Of a stretch of DNA of 64,000 nt, positions 11,115-19,893 are shown in pieces. The DNA comes from Flavobacterium sp. CECT 9288. GTDB lineage: Bacteria > Bacteroidota > Bacteroidia > Flavobacteriales > Flavobacteriaceae. A model generated the notes under the pieces. The model did not search any database and was not told where the DNA came from. It saw only the letters and a program-made list of their open reading frames with translations. The first letter of the stretch is position 1. Each line of letters starts with the position of its first letter. The translations under genes were made by a program, and so were the position numbers. The stretch lies in contig NZ_OU957226.1 in NCBI RefSeq assembly GCF_918731615.1, forward strand, positions 930,001-994,000, in the 5' to 3' direction.

Positions 11115-12044
11115 ATGAAGACAAAATTAGTAGTAGTAATGGTACTCTTACTCTCGGGTATAGTAAATGCCCAGCAAGATGCTCAGTTTACACAGTACAT
11201 GTACAATTCGATCAATATAAATCCAGCCTATGCAGGTTCGCGTCAGTCCATGAATATTTTTGCCCTACACCGCACCCAGTGGGTAGGGCTAGATGGGGCA
11301 CCAGTAACTAATACTGCCTCTATTAATACTCCTATCAATGATACTAAACTAGGCCTAGGAGTATCAATCATAAATGACAGGATAGGGCCATCTGATGAGA
11401 GCAATCTAGCAGTTGATTTTTCATACTACATCAATACCTCAGAAGACTTCAAACTCTCCTTTGGATTAAAAGCCTCAGCAAATCTATTGAATGTCAATTT
11501 TGATAAGTTGAATCAGTATGATCCTAATGACTATAGTTTTGAGAATAACATAGACAATAAGTTTTCACCTAATATAGGAGTGGGACTTTATTGGTACTCA
11601 GATAAAACCTATGTGGGTCTTTCAGTTCCTAACTTGTTAGAGACAGAGCATTTTGATAAATACGCAGGAGTAGGAGCCAATTCTTATATTGCACGAGAAC
11701 GCGTAAACTATTACTTAACAGCCGGTCACGTATTTGATTTAGATTATAATTTAAAATTCAAACCAGCCATGATGACTAAGATGGTTCAAGGTGCTCCACT
11801 ACAAGTAGATTTATCGGCTAACTTCTTGTTTAATGACAAGTTTACAGTAGGAGCTGCTTACCGCTGGAGTGCTGCATTGAGTGCCATGGTAGGCTTTCAG
11901 GTATCAGACTCTTGGTTTATTGGGTATGCATACGATATGGAAACCACACGACTGGCTAATTACAATTCAGGGTCACATGAAATATTTCTTCGTTACGAAA
12001 TATTCAAACGATATAACAAAATCACATCACCTAGATTCTTTTAA
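11115..12044 (+). CDS. PorP/SprF family type IX secretion membrane protein
   Basis: The 309-aa product has a signal peptide ending NAQQ and the family's N-terminal signature (QFTQYMYN, INPAYAGSR, then HRTQWVGLDGAP). The rest is predicted to be an outer-membrane beta-barrel. In Flavobacterium johnsoniae, SprF of this family is needed to secrete the adhesin SprB, and relatives are regularly encoded next to proteins carrying a type B C-terminal domain. The gene starts 39 bases after the adhesin stop, so it is very likely in the same operon and serves as the partner for that adhesin. The family assignment is firm; the exact partner relation is inferred from position. It is not named sprF because several paralogs are usual in these genomes. 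Confidence 0.92.
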   Translation: MKTKLVVVMVLLLSGIVNAQQDAQFTQYMYNSININPAYAGSRQSMNIFALHRTQWVGLDGAPVTNTASINTPINDTKLGLGVSIINDRIGPSDESNLAVDFSYYINTSEDFKLSFGLKASANLLNVNFDKLNQYDPNDYSFENNIDNKFSPNIGVGLYWYSDKTYVGLSVPNLLETEHFDKYAGVGANSYIARERVNYYLTAGHVFDLDYNLKFKPAMMTKMVQGAPLQVDLSANFLFNDKFTVGAAYRWSAALSAMVGFQVSDSWFIGYAYDMETTRLANYNSGSHEIFLRYEIFKRYNKITSPRFF

Positions 12045-12058
12045 TTTAATATAACGTT

Positions 12059-14017
12059 ATGAAATTAAGCGCCAAACATTTCGGATGCTGTGTAGTTTTT
12101 TTAGTGTCAACAGTAATGGGGTATGCCCAAAAAAAAGGAGTTGCAATTGCGGATAAAAACTTCGATAATTATTCTTACGTTGATGCCATAGCTACCTATG
12201 AGAAAGTAGCAGAGAAAGGATATAAAGACGAGAAAATGTTTCAAAAACTGGGAGACTCCTATTTCTTTATAGCCAATTTGATCAAGGCAGAGAAATGGTA
12301 TTCTGCTCTTTTTGCGATGAACCCAGTTCAAGAAGCCGAGTATTACTACAGGTATTCCCAATCGTTAAAAGCCGTAGGCAACTATGCTAAGGCCGATAAA
12401 ATGCTAGAACAGTTCATTTCCAAATCAGCCACAGACCAGCGAGGGAAACTCTTTGCGAGTCAGCGTGATTACTTAAAAGACATCAAGGAAAACTCAGGGA
12501 AATATGAAATATTTGATGCCGGAATCAACTCCCCTTACTCTGATTATGGAAGCGCTTACTACAACAATACCCTACTTTTTGCATCGGCGCGCGATACAGG
12601 CGGAGTAGCTAAAAAAGTGTTCAAGTGGAACAATGAATCCTTCACTAACTTGTACAGCTCCCAGATCAGTACAGATGGTAGTGTGGGTAAACCAGAGGTG
12701 TTTAATAAAAACATCAACAGTAGGTTTCATGAGTCAACACCTGTTTTTACCAAAGATGGCCAAACCATGTACTTCACGCGTAATAATTACCTAAACGGGA
12801 AAAAGCAAAAAGACAGCAGACGTATTATATTATTAAAACTCTACAAGGCCACGAACGAAAATGGAAAATGGGTCAATGTACAAGAGCTACCTTTTAACAG
12901 TAATGAGTACAGTGTAGCGCATCCAGCGCTGAGTGTAGACGAGAAAACTTTGTATTTTGCATCAGACATGCCAGGTACCAAGGGATTGTCAGATCTTTTT
13001 AAAGTAAGCGTCAATGCTAATGGCACCTACGGGACACCAGAGAATTTAGGATTGCCTATCAACACAGAGGCAAGAGAAACCTTTCCTTTTATCTCAGCAG
13101 ACAATAAAATGTACTTTGCCAGTGATGGCCACCCAGGACTAGGAGGGTTAGATGTGTTTGTGATGGATTTATCATCAAAAACTCCTGGTAGTACCATAAC
13201 AAACATAGGTACACCTATAAACAGTACCCAAGATGATTTTTCATTTGTGATTGATGCAGAGAATAAAAAAGGATTTGTAACCTCTAATAGAGAGGGTGGG
13301 TTAGGATCTGATGACATCTATAGATTCAATAAATTTCCTGTTCCTGTTTGTAATCAAGTACTTCAAGGAATAATAAAGGATCAAGATACAGATTTAGTCT
13401 TGGCCAATGCCAAGGTAAGTTTGTTTGACGCGAATTTTAATTTGATTAAAGAAATCACCACTCCATCATCAGGAGCCTACAGCTTTGAGGTAACATGCGG
13501 AACCACATATTATTTACGTGGCGAAAAGCCAGAGTATGAAACCAAAGAGAATAAGATTGTAATAGCAAAAGTATCTGGAGCAACACAAGGTCCATTGGCC
13601 TTAGAGCCAAGAAAAAAAGTTATTGAAGTAGGTACAGACTTAGCTAAGACCTTGGATATTCCAATACTTTATTTTGATTTAGACAAGTCATTTATTCGAA
13701 AAGATGCGGCATTTGAGCTAGAAAAAGTATTAGCAGTGATGCAACAATACCCAAAGATGACCATCGATATTAGATCCCATACAGATTGCAGACAAACCGC
13801 AGCATACAACCAAGCACTATCTGATAGAAGAGCTAAATCAACGAAAGCATGGTTGATCAAAAACGGTATAGCTGCAAATAGATTAACAGCAAAAGGATAC
13901 GGTGAATCACAACTTGTAAACGATTGCGGATGTGAACCTACGAACCAATCAAACTGTACAGAGGCACAACATCAAGCCAATAGAAGAAGTGAGTTTATTG
14001 TTATATCGATGCAATAA
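12059..14017 (+). CDS. OmpA-family lipid-free outer-membrane/peptidoglycan anchor with TPR, PD40 and CarboxypepD_reg domains
   Basis: The 652-aa product begins with a signal peptide cleaved near GYAQ. TPR-like helices follow (about 30-130), then a PD40/WD40-like beta-propeller with repeated LYFASD and MYFASDGHPGLGGLDV patterns (about 160-430). Next come a carboxypeptidase-regulatory-like Ig domain (about 440-520) and a C-terminal OmpA domain (about 530-652) with YFDLDKSFIR, RSHTD and LSDRRA, which binds peptidoglycan. The Cys-containing insertion DCGCEP before the final NRRSEF is common in this family in Bacteroidota. It starts 14 bases after the porP stop. Adhesin, PorP/SprF and OmpA-PD40 form a recurrent three-gene cassette, and this protein probably couples the outer-membrane partner to the cell wall. 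Confidence 0.9.
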   Translation: MKLSAKHFGCCVVFLVSTVMGYAQKKGVAIADKNFDNYSYVDAIATYEKVAEKGYKDEKMFQKLGDSYFFIANLIKAEKWYSALFAMNPVQEAEYYYRYSQSLKAVGNYAKADKMLEQFISKSATDQRGKLFASQRDYLKDIKENSGKYEIFDAGINSPYSDYGSAYYNNTLLFASARDTGGVAKKVFKWNNESFTNLYSSQISTDGSVGKPEVFNKNINSRFHESTPVFTKDGQTMYFTRNNYLNGKKQKDSRRIILLKLYKATNENGKWVNVQELPFNSNEYSVAHPALSVDEKTLYFASDMPGTKGLSDLFKVSVNANGTYGTPENLGLPINTEARETFPFISADNKMYFASDGHPGLGGLDVFVMDLSSKTPGSTITNIGTPINSTQDDFSFVIDAENKKGFVTSNREGGLGSDDIYRFNKFPVPVCNQVLQGIIKDQDTDLVLANAKVSLFDANFNLIKEITTPSSGAYSFEVTCGTTYYLRGEKPEYETKENKIVIAKVSGATQGPLALEPRKKVIEVGTDLAKTLDIPILYFDLDKSFIRKDAAFELEKVLAVMQQYPKMTIDIRSHTDCRQTAAYNQALSDRRAKSTKAWLIKNGIAANRLTAKGYGESQLVNDCGCEPTNQSNCTEAQHQANRRSEFIVISMQ

Positions 14018-14040
14018 ATCTTCTCTAAACAACAAAAATC

Positions 14041-14075
14041 AAAAAAGGCTATCCATAACGGGATAGCCTTTTTTG
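14041..14075 (+). terminator. Intrinsic terminator of the adhesin operon
   Basis: A perfect stem of about 12 bp (AAAAGGCTATCC paired with GGATAGCCTTTT) has a 6-base loop and a following T run. It lies 23 bases after the OmpA-like stop. Because the stem is flanked by A and T runs, it may also stop transcription of the convergent DUF3810 gene. Confidence 0.9.
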
Positions 14076-14148
14076 TTATATCGTATTAGATAAATGAATG
14101 ATGGAGTAGGAGTCAATTCATTATCATACTAGTTGTTTCTTTCACATT

Positions 14149-15210
14149 TTATAGGGTATGTGTTTTACTGTAATTCACCATCAAATTTACAAACTTACTA
14201 TAGCTTTCCATGCCGTCTTTTTGTTGATTGATCTTCAAGAATTGGTCATAGAAAGCATGAAAACCTTTGTCAATAAAGGTGTCGTATTGCTTCCAGAATT
14301 GCTCACTTTCTTTGTAGTTTTTTAAAACACCGGGATGTATGGTTTTTAGTAGTTGTTTGTAAATGCCTTCATCTCGTATTTGCCAATTTCCTAGACAATA
14401 GCGTAAAGCCATACTGTAGCCGGAATATTGGATATACGTATCTTCATTTTCAACACAAGCTAGGAATCCAATGAAATTACATTCACTTTCACTAGCATAA
14501 CCCATTTGGTGAGCCATCTCGTGATTTACAGTCATAGGAAAACCATAAAGCGGTACGAGATCATTTACCTGAGCCTCATTTGTAAAAGGATTTAAATAAC
14601 CTCCAAATCCCATGTAGGTCAAGGGTAGACTAAATAATGATTTTTTGGTGCTAAGAGTGTTGAATTTAAAAAAAGAATGCTTTTTTGCAATGGCATGATA
14701 ACCGTTCAAGCTCTTTTTAAAAATTTGTTCTTGTGTGTACGGAATGGAAACTTTTAAAGCCTTGCTAGTGGTAATGTTATATTGAATAGCATTCGTTTTT
14801 GCGATAATCATTTTTGTAAAAACAAGTAAATCGCCATCAGTGTATTCGTTTTTAATTTTCATTTTTTCAAAAAGCGGTTCACGGTAGTAGTTGAGTGCCC
14901 AGAGCAAATGAAATAAAAAGTAAAGTACAGATGTAAAACTCAGTATACTTAAAAGTGAATTTTTCGACTGGGATCTATAAGTTTTTCGGTTGTTCCAAAA
15001 CCATCTCAAAACGCAAAGAATCAAAATAAAATAAAGACAATCACCAATTGAAAAAGGAACCCTTCCTAAGATTGTGCGCAAGAACTGAGATAATACAGGA
15101 TACATACCATTGCTGTACCAGCGCTCTATTTGTTCAGGATAAAAAGGAGCAATTTGGAGCAATATAATTTGGATGAGGAAAAAAATCGGGAGAAAATATT
15201 TTGTTTTCAA
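14149..15210 (-). CDS. DUF3810 family membrane protein with HExxH motif
   Basis: The 353-aa product has an N-terminal hydrophobic segment, two further membrane segments near residues 50-75 and 85-108, and then a soluble domain. That domain carries the zinc-protease-like motif HEMAHQMG near residue 230, followed by ESECNF, where an acidic third ligand could sit. The architecture fits DUF3810, a Bacteroidota family of membrane-bound putative metallopeptidases with no established substrate. The start is TTG, with no better ATG nearby. It is convergent with the adhesin operon and divergent from pepD. Peptidase activity is inferred only from the motif. Confidence 0.85.
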   Translation of the reverse strand: MKTKYFLPIFFLIQIILLQIAPFYPEQIERWYSNGMYPVLSQFLRTILGRVPFSIGDCLYFILILCVLRWFWNNRKTYRSQSKNSLLSILSFTSVLYFLFHLLWALNYYREPLFEKMKIKNEYTDGDLLVFTKMIIAKTNAIQYNITTSKALKVSIPYTQEQIFKKSLNGYHAIAKKHSFFKFNTLSTKKSLFSLPLTYMGFGGYLNPFTNEAQVNDLVPLYGFPMTVNHEMAHQMGYASESECNFIGFLACVENEDTYIQYSGYSMALRYCLGNWQIRDEGIYKQLLKTIHPGVLKNYKESEQFWKQYDTFIDKGFHAFYDQFLKINQQKDGMESYSKFVNLMVNYSKTHTL

Positions 15211-15276
15211 GATAAAAAATTTGAGTTGTAAATATAATTACAATATTAATTAGTGCCTATTGGAATTTAAACTTTG

Positions 15277-15284
15277 TAACTTTG
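15277..15284 (+). promoter_or_regulatory. -7 element TAACTTTG for pepD
   Basis: The sequence matches the Bacteroidota sigma-A -7 consensus TAnnTTTG and ends 30 bases before the pepD ATG at 15315. An alternative upstream TTG start (15282) lies inside this element and is therefore unlikely to be used. No convincing -33 element was seen. Confidence 0.6.
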
Positions 15285-15314
15285 TATTGTAAAATTAAAA
15301 CATCAATTACCAAT

Positions 15315-16778
15315 ATGAGTCAAGAAATAAGAAATCTAGAGCCAAAAGCACTTTGGAGTAAGTTTGCGGATTTAAATGCAGTGCCAAGGCCTTCTAAAAA
15401 AGAGGATCGTGTGATTGCTTTCATGAAAAATTTTGGCGAAAGCCTAGGACTTGAAACTTTTGAAGATCAAATTCGAAATGTAATCATAAGAAAACCGGCT
15501 ACTCCAGGTATGGAAAACCGTAAAGCAATTGTGCTTCAAGGACATTTAGATATGGTGCATCAAAAAAATGGAGAAACTGTTTTTGATTTTGATACACAAG
15601 GAATAGACATGTATGTTGATGGTGACTGGGTTCGTGCTCAAGGTACTACTTTAGGTGCTGACAACGGTTTGGGAGTTGCTGCTATCATGGCTGTTTTAGA
15701 AAGTAAAGATATTCCTCATCCAGCTATTGAGGCCTTGTTTACTATAGATGAAGAAACAGGAATGACTGGAGCTCTTAACCTAAAAGGTGGTGTTTTACAG
15801 GGACAAATCTTACTGAATTTAGATACAGAGGAAGATGATGAAATTGATATTGGTTGTGCTGGTGGAATAGATGTTACAGCTACTGCAGAGTATGATGAAG
15901 AGGAAACTCCTGAAGGTTCTGTGGGGTATACCATTACCGTGAAAGGATTGCAAGGAGGTCATTCTGGTATGGATATTCATAAAGGTTTGGGCAATGCCAA
16001 TAAAATAATGAACCGTTTATTGTTTGATGGTTTTGATAATTTTGGGTTGCAAATCTCCGAAATAAAAGGAGGAAGTTTGCGCAATGCAATTCCAAGAGAA
16101 AGTGTAGCGAAAGTAATAATTGCCGAGGTGTATGACGAAGCATTTGTGTTTGACATGCAGCAAATTGTAAACGAAATAAAAACCGAACTAAAAACTACGG
16201 AGCCAAATCTAGAAGTTGTTTTTGAAAAATTAGAAACAACACCTGCTAAGGTTATGCCGTCAATTGCTCAGTTTTATTTTGTGAGAGCTATGTATACTGC
16301 TCATAATGGAGTGTACAGCATGAGTGCTGATTTTGAAAATCTAGTTGAAACTTCAAATAATATTGCAAAAGTAGTTTTAGGAGATGGACAACTTTCGGTA
16401 CAATGTTTAACACGATCTTCTGTAGAGACTTCAAAATTTGATTTGGCAAATGGGTTGCGTTCTGCATTTGAATTAATGGGTTGTGAAGTTGAATTTTCAG
16501 GTTCTTATCCTGGATGGACTCCAAATTCTAAATCGGAAATTTTAGATGTTTTGGTTCCTCTTTATGAAAAGCAAAACGGTGAAAAACCAAGAGTGGTAGC
16601 CTGTCATGCAGGACTTGAATGCGGTATTTTAGGAACAAATTATCCTGAGATGGATATGATTTCTTTTGGTCCAACAATTCATGGTGCACATTCACCTGAT
16701 GAGAGAGCTAGTATTTCATCATCACAAAAATTCTGGAAATTTTTTGTAGAAATTTTAGCAAATATTCCAGTTAAATAA
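15315..16778 (+). CDS. pepD: Aminoacyl-histidine dipeptidase PepD (M20 family)
   Basis: The 487-aa cytosolic metallopeptidase hydrolyses dipeptides such as Xaa-His. It matches the PepD family along its length: start MSQEIRNLEPKALW, metal-binding GHLDMVHQ (near residue 77), bridging Asp in GADNGLG, catalytic and metal Glu in IDEETGMTGA, LNLDTEEDDE, the dimerisation-domain motif GGHSGMDIHKG, and a late ligand in GPTIHGAHSPDER. The ATG at 15315 was chosen over a TTG 11 codons upstream, because that codon overlaps the -7 promoter element. It is a single-gene unit by position. It supplies amino acids from peptides and is a housekeeping function. Confidence 0.95.
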   Translation: MSQEIRNLEPKALWSKFADLNAVPRPSKKEDRVIAFMKNFGESLGLETFEDQIRNVIIRKPATPGMENRKAIVLQGHLDMVHQKNGETVFDFDTQGIDMYVDGDWVRAQGTTLGADNGLGVAAIMAVLESKDIPHPAIEALFTIDEETGMTGALNLKGGVLQGQILLNLDTEEDDEIDIGCAGGIDVTATAEYDEEETPEGSVGYTITVKGLQGGHSGMDIHKGLGNANKIMNRLLFDGFDNFGLQISEIKGGSLRNAIPRESVAKVIIAEVYDEAFVFDMQQIVNEIKTELKTTEPNLEVVFEKLETTPAKVMPSIAQFYFVRAMYTAHNGVYSMSADFENLVETSNNIAKVVLGDGQLSVQCLTRSSVETSKFDLANGLRSAFELMGCEVEFSGSYPGWTPNSKSEILDVLVPLYEKQNGEKPRVVACHAGLECGILGTNYPEMDMISFGPTIHGAHSPDERASISSSQKFWKFFVEILANIPVK

Positions 16779-16793
16779 TCTTAGTAATCAGGA

Positions 16794-16837
16794 ACAGTCT
16801 CAGTATTCAGTTTCAAAGAACTGCAAACTGAGACTGT
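16794..16837. repeat. Intergenic inverted repeat ACAGTCTCAGT / ACTGAGACTGT
   Basis: An exact 11-bp inverted repeat (16794-16804 and 16827-16837) surrounds a 22-base spacer. The spacer contains CAGTTT and AAACTG, which could form a competing inner hairpin. It sits between the convergent pepD and the Lys-rich microprotein gene. It lacks a clean T run, so it is not a typical intrinsic terminator. It may belong to a dispersed intergenic repeat family; this cannot be tested from one copy. Confidence 0.6.
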
Positions 16838-16853
16838 AAACTAATACTGGATA

Positions 16854-16964
16854 TTAATCTCTTTTAGGAGCGTTTTTCTTTTCTCTTTTTTCTTCTTTCT
16901 TTTCTTTAGCGGTTTTTAAAGGCTCTTTTTTTACAGTCTTTTTCGCATCCTGACTTTTTGCCAT
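16854..16964 (-). CDS. 36-residue Lys-rich basic microprotein
   Basis: An ATG-initiated frame encodes 36 residues starting MAKSQDAKKTVKKEP and ending KKNAPKRD. Sixteen or more residues are Lys or Arg, mixed with Glu, predicting a charged helix or a disordered, nucleic-acid-binding peptide. The frame fills the only otherwise empty stretch of more than 300 bases in the window (16779-17097), and composition alone (A-rich on the coding strand) could produce it. Against chance: the start is MAK-like, typical of small cytosolic proteins, and it ends on a clean TAA. No function is assigned. It could relate to small basic ribosome-associated proteins, but nothing in the sequence proves this. Confidence 0.55.
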   Translation of the reverse strand: MAKSQDAKKTVKKEPLKTAKEKKEEKREKKNAPKRD

Positions 16965-17035
16965 GATAATATATTTAGTGGTTAATGTTCAATTTAGTAA
17001 ATGTATGTAATATTTTGATTTATTGCCTATTTAAT

Positions 17036-17068
17036 TAAAAAATCCCCAATTTTTTTGAATTGAGGATT
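17036..17068 (-). terminator. Intrinsic terminator of the CarboxypepD_reg gene
   Basis: Read on the minus strand, AATCCTCAATT pairs with AATTGGGGATT (one G-U) around an A-rich loop and is followed by a T run. It begins about 30 bases after the stop of the gene at 17098-17865. Confidence 0.8.
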
Positions 17069-17097
17069 GATTGGTTTTACTTATGAAATGTTGAAAT

Positions 17098-17865
17098 TTA
17101 TTTTTTCTTTAATATCTTATATTCTTCATAACAGCCACTAATAGCATCCATTATTTGTAGGTCATTAGCCGTTTTAATAAAGGAGTCCGAGTAATTACAA
17201 CGTTGTAAAATTTCAGGGATTTCATCCTTGTCAATGCCTAAAAGGACAGCTATAGTTTCGCGGTCGTATTTAGATTCCAGTAATTTTCGTACGGTATCAT
17301 CCTTTTTCATTTCTTTTAACTTCTTCAGCTCTTTTGGGTTTTTACCAAAAAAATTATAGAGCATATCCGCTGGATTAAATATGGAACCTAGAACTTTTCC
17401 AAAAGCATTAGGTGATACCTGTCCTGCTTCATATCCTTGTGTTAATCCAGAAATACTATAGCGGTAATTCTCTCGCACGGGAATGATTTTTGTGTCTACT
17501 TCAAGATACCCTGTTAGGTTAAAGGGTCTAATGATAACCTCTTCAAGCGCAATGGCTTTCTCTGTAAGTTGAATTTTAGTACTTCGGTTTTTTATCCAGT
17601 CATTTGTTACGCGTACTCTCAAGGATTGGAAACCTAAACTCGTAATGTGCAATGTATCATTAACTTGAACATCAATCTCAAAATGTCCGCTTTCATCGGT
17701 TGTGGCACCACGTACTTTATTTACGTTGATGATGTTTACGCTTGATAAAGGTTGTTTAGTTGTATTACTAAGGATGATGCCATCTACTTTTTGAGAAGGT
17801 TCTTTGACTTGAGATTGTGCTGTAATTGAGAATACAGTAAATAAAAAAACTACAAAATATTTCAT
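17098..17865 (-). CDS. Secreted/outer-membrane CarboxypepD_reg-like domain protein
   Basis: The 255-aa product has a signal peptide (hydrophobic residues 3-16, cleavage near TAQS). A carboxypeptidase-regulatory-like Ig fold follows (about 27-110: VDGIILSNTTKQPL, GATTDESGHFEI, LGFQSLRV), of the kind found at the N-terminus of SusC-type receptors. It ends in EEVIIRPFNL, resembling the link to a plug, but no receptor barrel follows. The C-terminal 130 residues are helical and charged, without a recognised domain. It is complete, not a broken SusC, because it ends in its own terminator. This stand-alone architecture recurs in Flavobacteria with unknown function, possibly an envelope protein-protein adaptor. 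Confidence 0.8.
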   Translation of the reverse strand: MKYFVVFLFTVFSITAQSQVKEPSQKVDGIILSNTTKQPLSSVNIINVNKVRGATTDESGHFEIDVQVNDTLHITSLGFQSLRVRVTNDWIKNRSTKIQLTEKAIALEEVIIRPFNLTGYLEVDTKIIPVRENYRYSISGLTQGYEAGQVSPNAFGKVLGSIFNPADMLYNFFGKNPKELKKLKEMKKDDTVRKLLESKYDRETIAVLLGIDKDEIPEILQRCNYSDSFIKTANDLQIMDAISGCYEEYKILKKK

Positions 17866-17949
17866 ACTCTAATTTAAGACTTTAAAAGTAATAAATCAGG
17901 ATTAAATATTTTGTAGTTCCAGTATAATTATAAGAATATTAACTAAACT

Positions 17950-19872
17950 TTAGTCTCTTCTTGGTCTTCTTGGTCTTGGTGCATCACCAAAGCTTTCTGA
18001 TCTTCTAGGAGCTCTATCAGATGAACCTTCGCTTCTAGATCTGTCAGATGAAAAACCACCTTCTCTTCTTGGAGCTGCTCCTCTATCGCTTCTAAATCCA
18101 CCTTCTCTAGGTGCTGAACTTCTATCGCTTCTAAATCCGCCAGAACCTTCTCTTCTTGGAGCAAAATTTCCTTCTCTTCTAGGAGCCGAGCTTCTTCCAC
18201 CAAAACCACCACCAGAATTTCTTCCGTTGTGATCACGTCTTCCGCCACCGTCATTTTTAGAAATTTCAACATTGATTCTGCGTCCTTCTAGTTGAACGTT
18301 ATTCAATATTTCCATTACTTTATCAGTATGCTCAGGATCAGTGTTAAAGAAAGAGAAACCTTCTTTTACGTCTACTTTGAAAACGTCATCGCGACCTAAG
18401 TCTAATGTTTCTTTTAAATAGTCTTTTAATGACATCCAGTCAAAGTTATCTCTAGAACCGATGTTTACAAAATAACGAGTTGCTCCGCCATTGTTGTTTT
18501 CTCTTGGAGCACCATCTCTATCATCACTTCTTTCGCGTCTTTCACCTGATTGAGTTGAAATGTCTCTGTTTTTCTTGTAATAATTGATGAAACGGTTGAA
18601 TTCTACCGATACCATTTTCTTGATTAACTCTTCTTTTGTTAAGCCTTCAAGTACACTATTAATTGCTGGAAGGTACGTATCAATTTCGTGATCAACCTCA
18701 GTATCTTTAATTTTGTTAGCTAAGTGAAGTAATTGAATCTCGCAAATTTCGATTCCAGATGGAATTGATTTTTCTTCAAATTTTTGCTTGATGATTCTTT
18801 CAATAGATGAAATTTTACGCAATTCGCTTTTAGTAACAATTACAATAGATGTTCCTAAACGACCTGCACGACCAGTACGGCCAGAACGGTGGTTGTACGT
18901 TTCAATTTCATCAGGTAATTGGTAGTTTACTACGTGAGTAATGTTATCCACATCAATACCACGAGCAGCTACATCAGTAGCAACAAGCATTTGTATTTGA
19001 CGACCACGGAAAGATTTCATAACTCCATCACGTTGTGCTTGTGATAAATCACCGTGTAATGCAGCAGCACTGTATCCGTCTTCAATTAATTTTTCGGCTA
19101 CAGCTTGTGTATCTCTTTTGGTACGACAAAAAACTACAGAGAAAATATCTGGGTTAGAATCTGCCAAACGTTTCAAAGCTTCGTAACGGTCACGTGCATT
19201 TACTAGGTAAAATTCGTGAGAAACTGTAGCAGAACCTGAATTTTTAGCTCCAACTGTAATTTCAATAGGATCAGTCATGAATTGTTTTCCAATACGCGCT
19301 ACTTCAGCAGGCATTGTTGCAGAAAACAACCATGTGTTTTTATCGTCTGGCGTAGTAGAAAGGATGTTTACGATATCTTCGTAAAAACCCATGTTCAACA
19401 TTTCGTCAGCTTCGTCAAGAATACAATAGTTAATTTGAGAAATGTTTACTAAACCTCTATTAATCATGTCTTGCATTCTTCCTGGAGTTGCAACAATAAT
19501 TTGTGCTCCTCTCTTTATGTCTCTCGCTTGTTCTGTGATGCTAGCTCCTCCGTAAACGGCTACTACATTAATACCTTTTTCGTATTTAGAGTAGTTTTTA
19601 AGTTCGTTGGTAATCTGCAAACACAACTCGCGTGTTGGAGATAAAATTAATGCTTGTGTGTTTCTGTTGTTAGCATCAATTTTTTGGATAACTGGAAAAC
19701 CAAAAGCTGCCGTTTTCCCTGTCCCTGTCTGAGCCAACGCCACCATATCTGTATCTTTTTCCAATAATAGGGGAATCGCTTTCTCCTGTACTTCGCTCGG
19801 ATTTTCAAATCCTAGATCTAAAACCGCCTTCAGTAACGATTCACTCAATCCTAATTGTTCAAATTTATTCAT
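17950..19872 (-). CDS. DEAD-box RNA helicase with DbpA-type RNA-binding domain and Arg/Gly-rich tail
   Basis: The 640-aa product carries all core helicase motifs: FENPSEVQEKAIP (Q motif), AQTGTGKT (motif I), PTRELCLQ, TPGR, DEADEM (motif II), SAT (motif III), ARGIDVD and HRSGRTGR (motif VI). A DbpA/CsdA-like RRM fold follows at about 465-540 (RYFVNIGSRDN, FSFFNTD). The last 95 residues are a disordered tail with repeated PRREG, RSDR and GGF units, like RNA-chaperone tails of cold-shock helicases (DeaD/CsdA). The role is ribosome assembly and RNA remodelling, especially at low temperature. The ATG at 19872 was preferred to a TTG at 19896 that lies inside the -7 element. The spacing suggests a single-gene transcript. 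Confidence 0.93.
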   Translation of the reverse strand: MNKFEQLGLSESLLKAVLDLGFENPSEVQEKAIPLLLEKDTDMVALAQTGTGKTAAFGFPVIQKIDANNRNTQALILSPTRELCLQITNELKNYSKYEKGINVVAVYGGASITEQARDIKRGAQIIVATPGRMQDMINRGLVNISQINYCILDEADEMLNMGFYEDIVNILSTTPDDKNTWLFSATMPAEVARIGKQFMTDPIEITVGAKNSGSATVSHEFYLVNARDRYEALKRLADSNPDIFSVVFCRTKRDTQAVAEKLIEDGYSAAALHGDLSQAQRDGVMKSFRGRQIQMLVATDVAARGIDVDNITHVVNYQLPDEIETYNHRSGRTGRAGRLGTSIVIVTKSELRKISSIERIIKQKFEEKSIPSGIEICEIQLLHLANKIKDTEVDHEIDTYLPAINSVLEGLTKEELIKKMVSVEFNRFINYYKKNRDISTQSGERRERSDDRDGAPRENNNGGATRYFVNIGSRDNFDWMSLKDYLKETLDLGRDDVFKVDVKEGFSFFNTDPEHTDKVMEILNNVQLEGRRINVEISKNDGGGRRDHNGRNSGGGFGGRSSAPRREGNFAPRREGSGGFRSDRSSAPREGGFRSDRGAAPRREGGFSSDRSRSEGSSDRAPRRSESFGDAPRPRRPRRD

Positions 19873-19893
19873 ATGTATTTTTAAAATAGGGTG

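Noticed and set aside
17098..17865. A truncated SusC pseudogene
   Set aside because: The protein has the CarboxypepD_reg domain only, but it ends in its own helical domain and terminator, with no remnant of plug or barrel downstream.
17943..18272. 109-codon Leu/Glu-rich frame on the minus strand overlapping the helicase tail
   Set aside because: It is a shifted reading of the repetitive tail of the DEAD-box helicase on the same strand. The composition reflects the repeat, not a separate protein.
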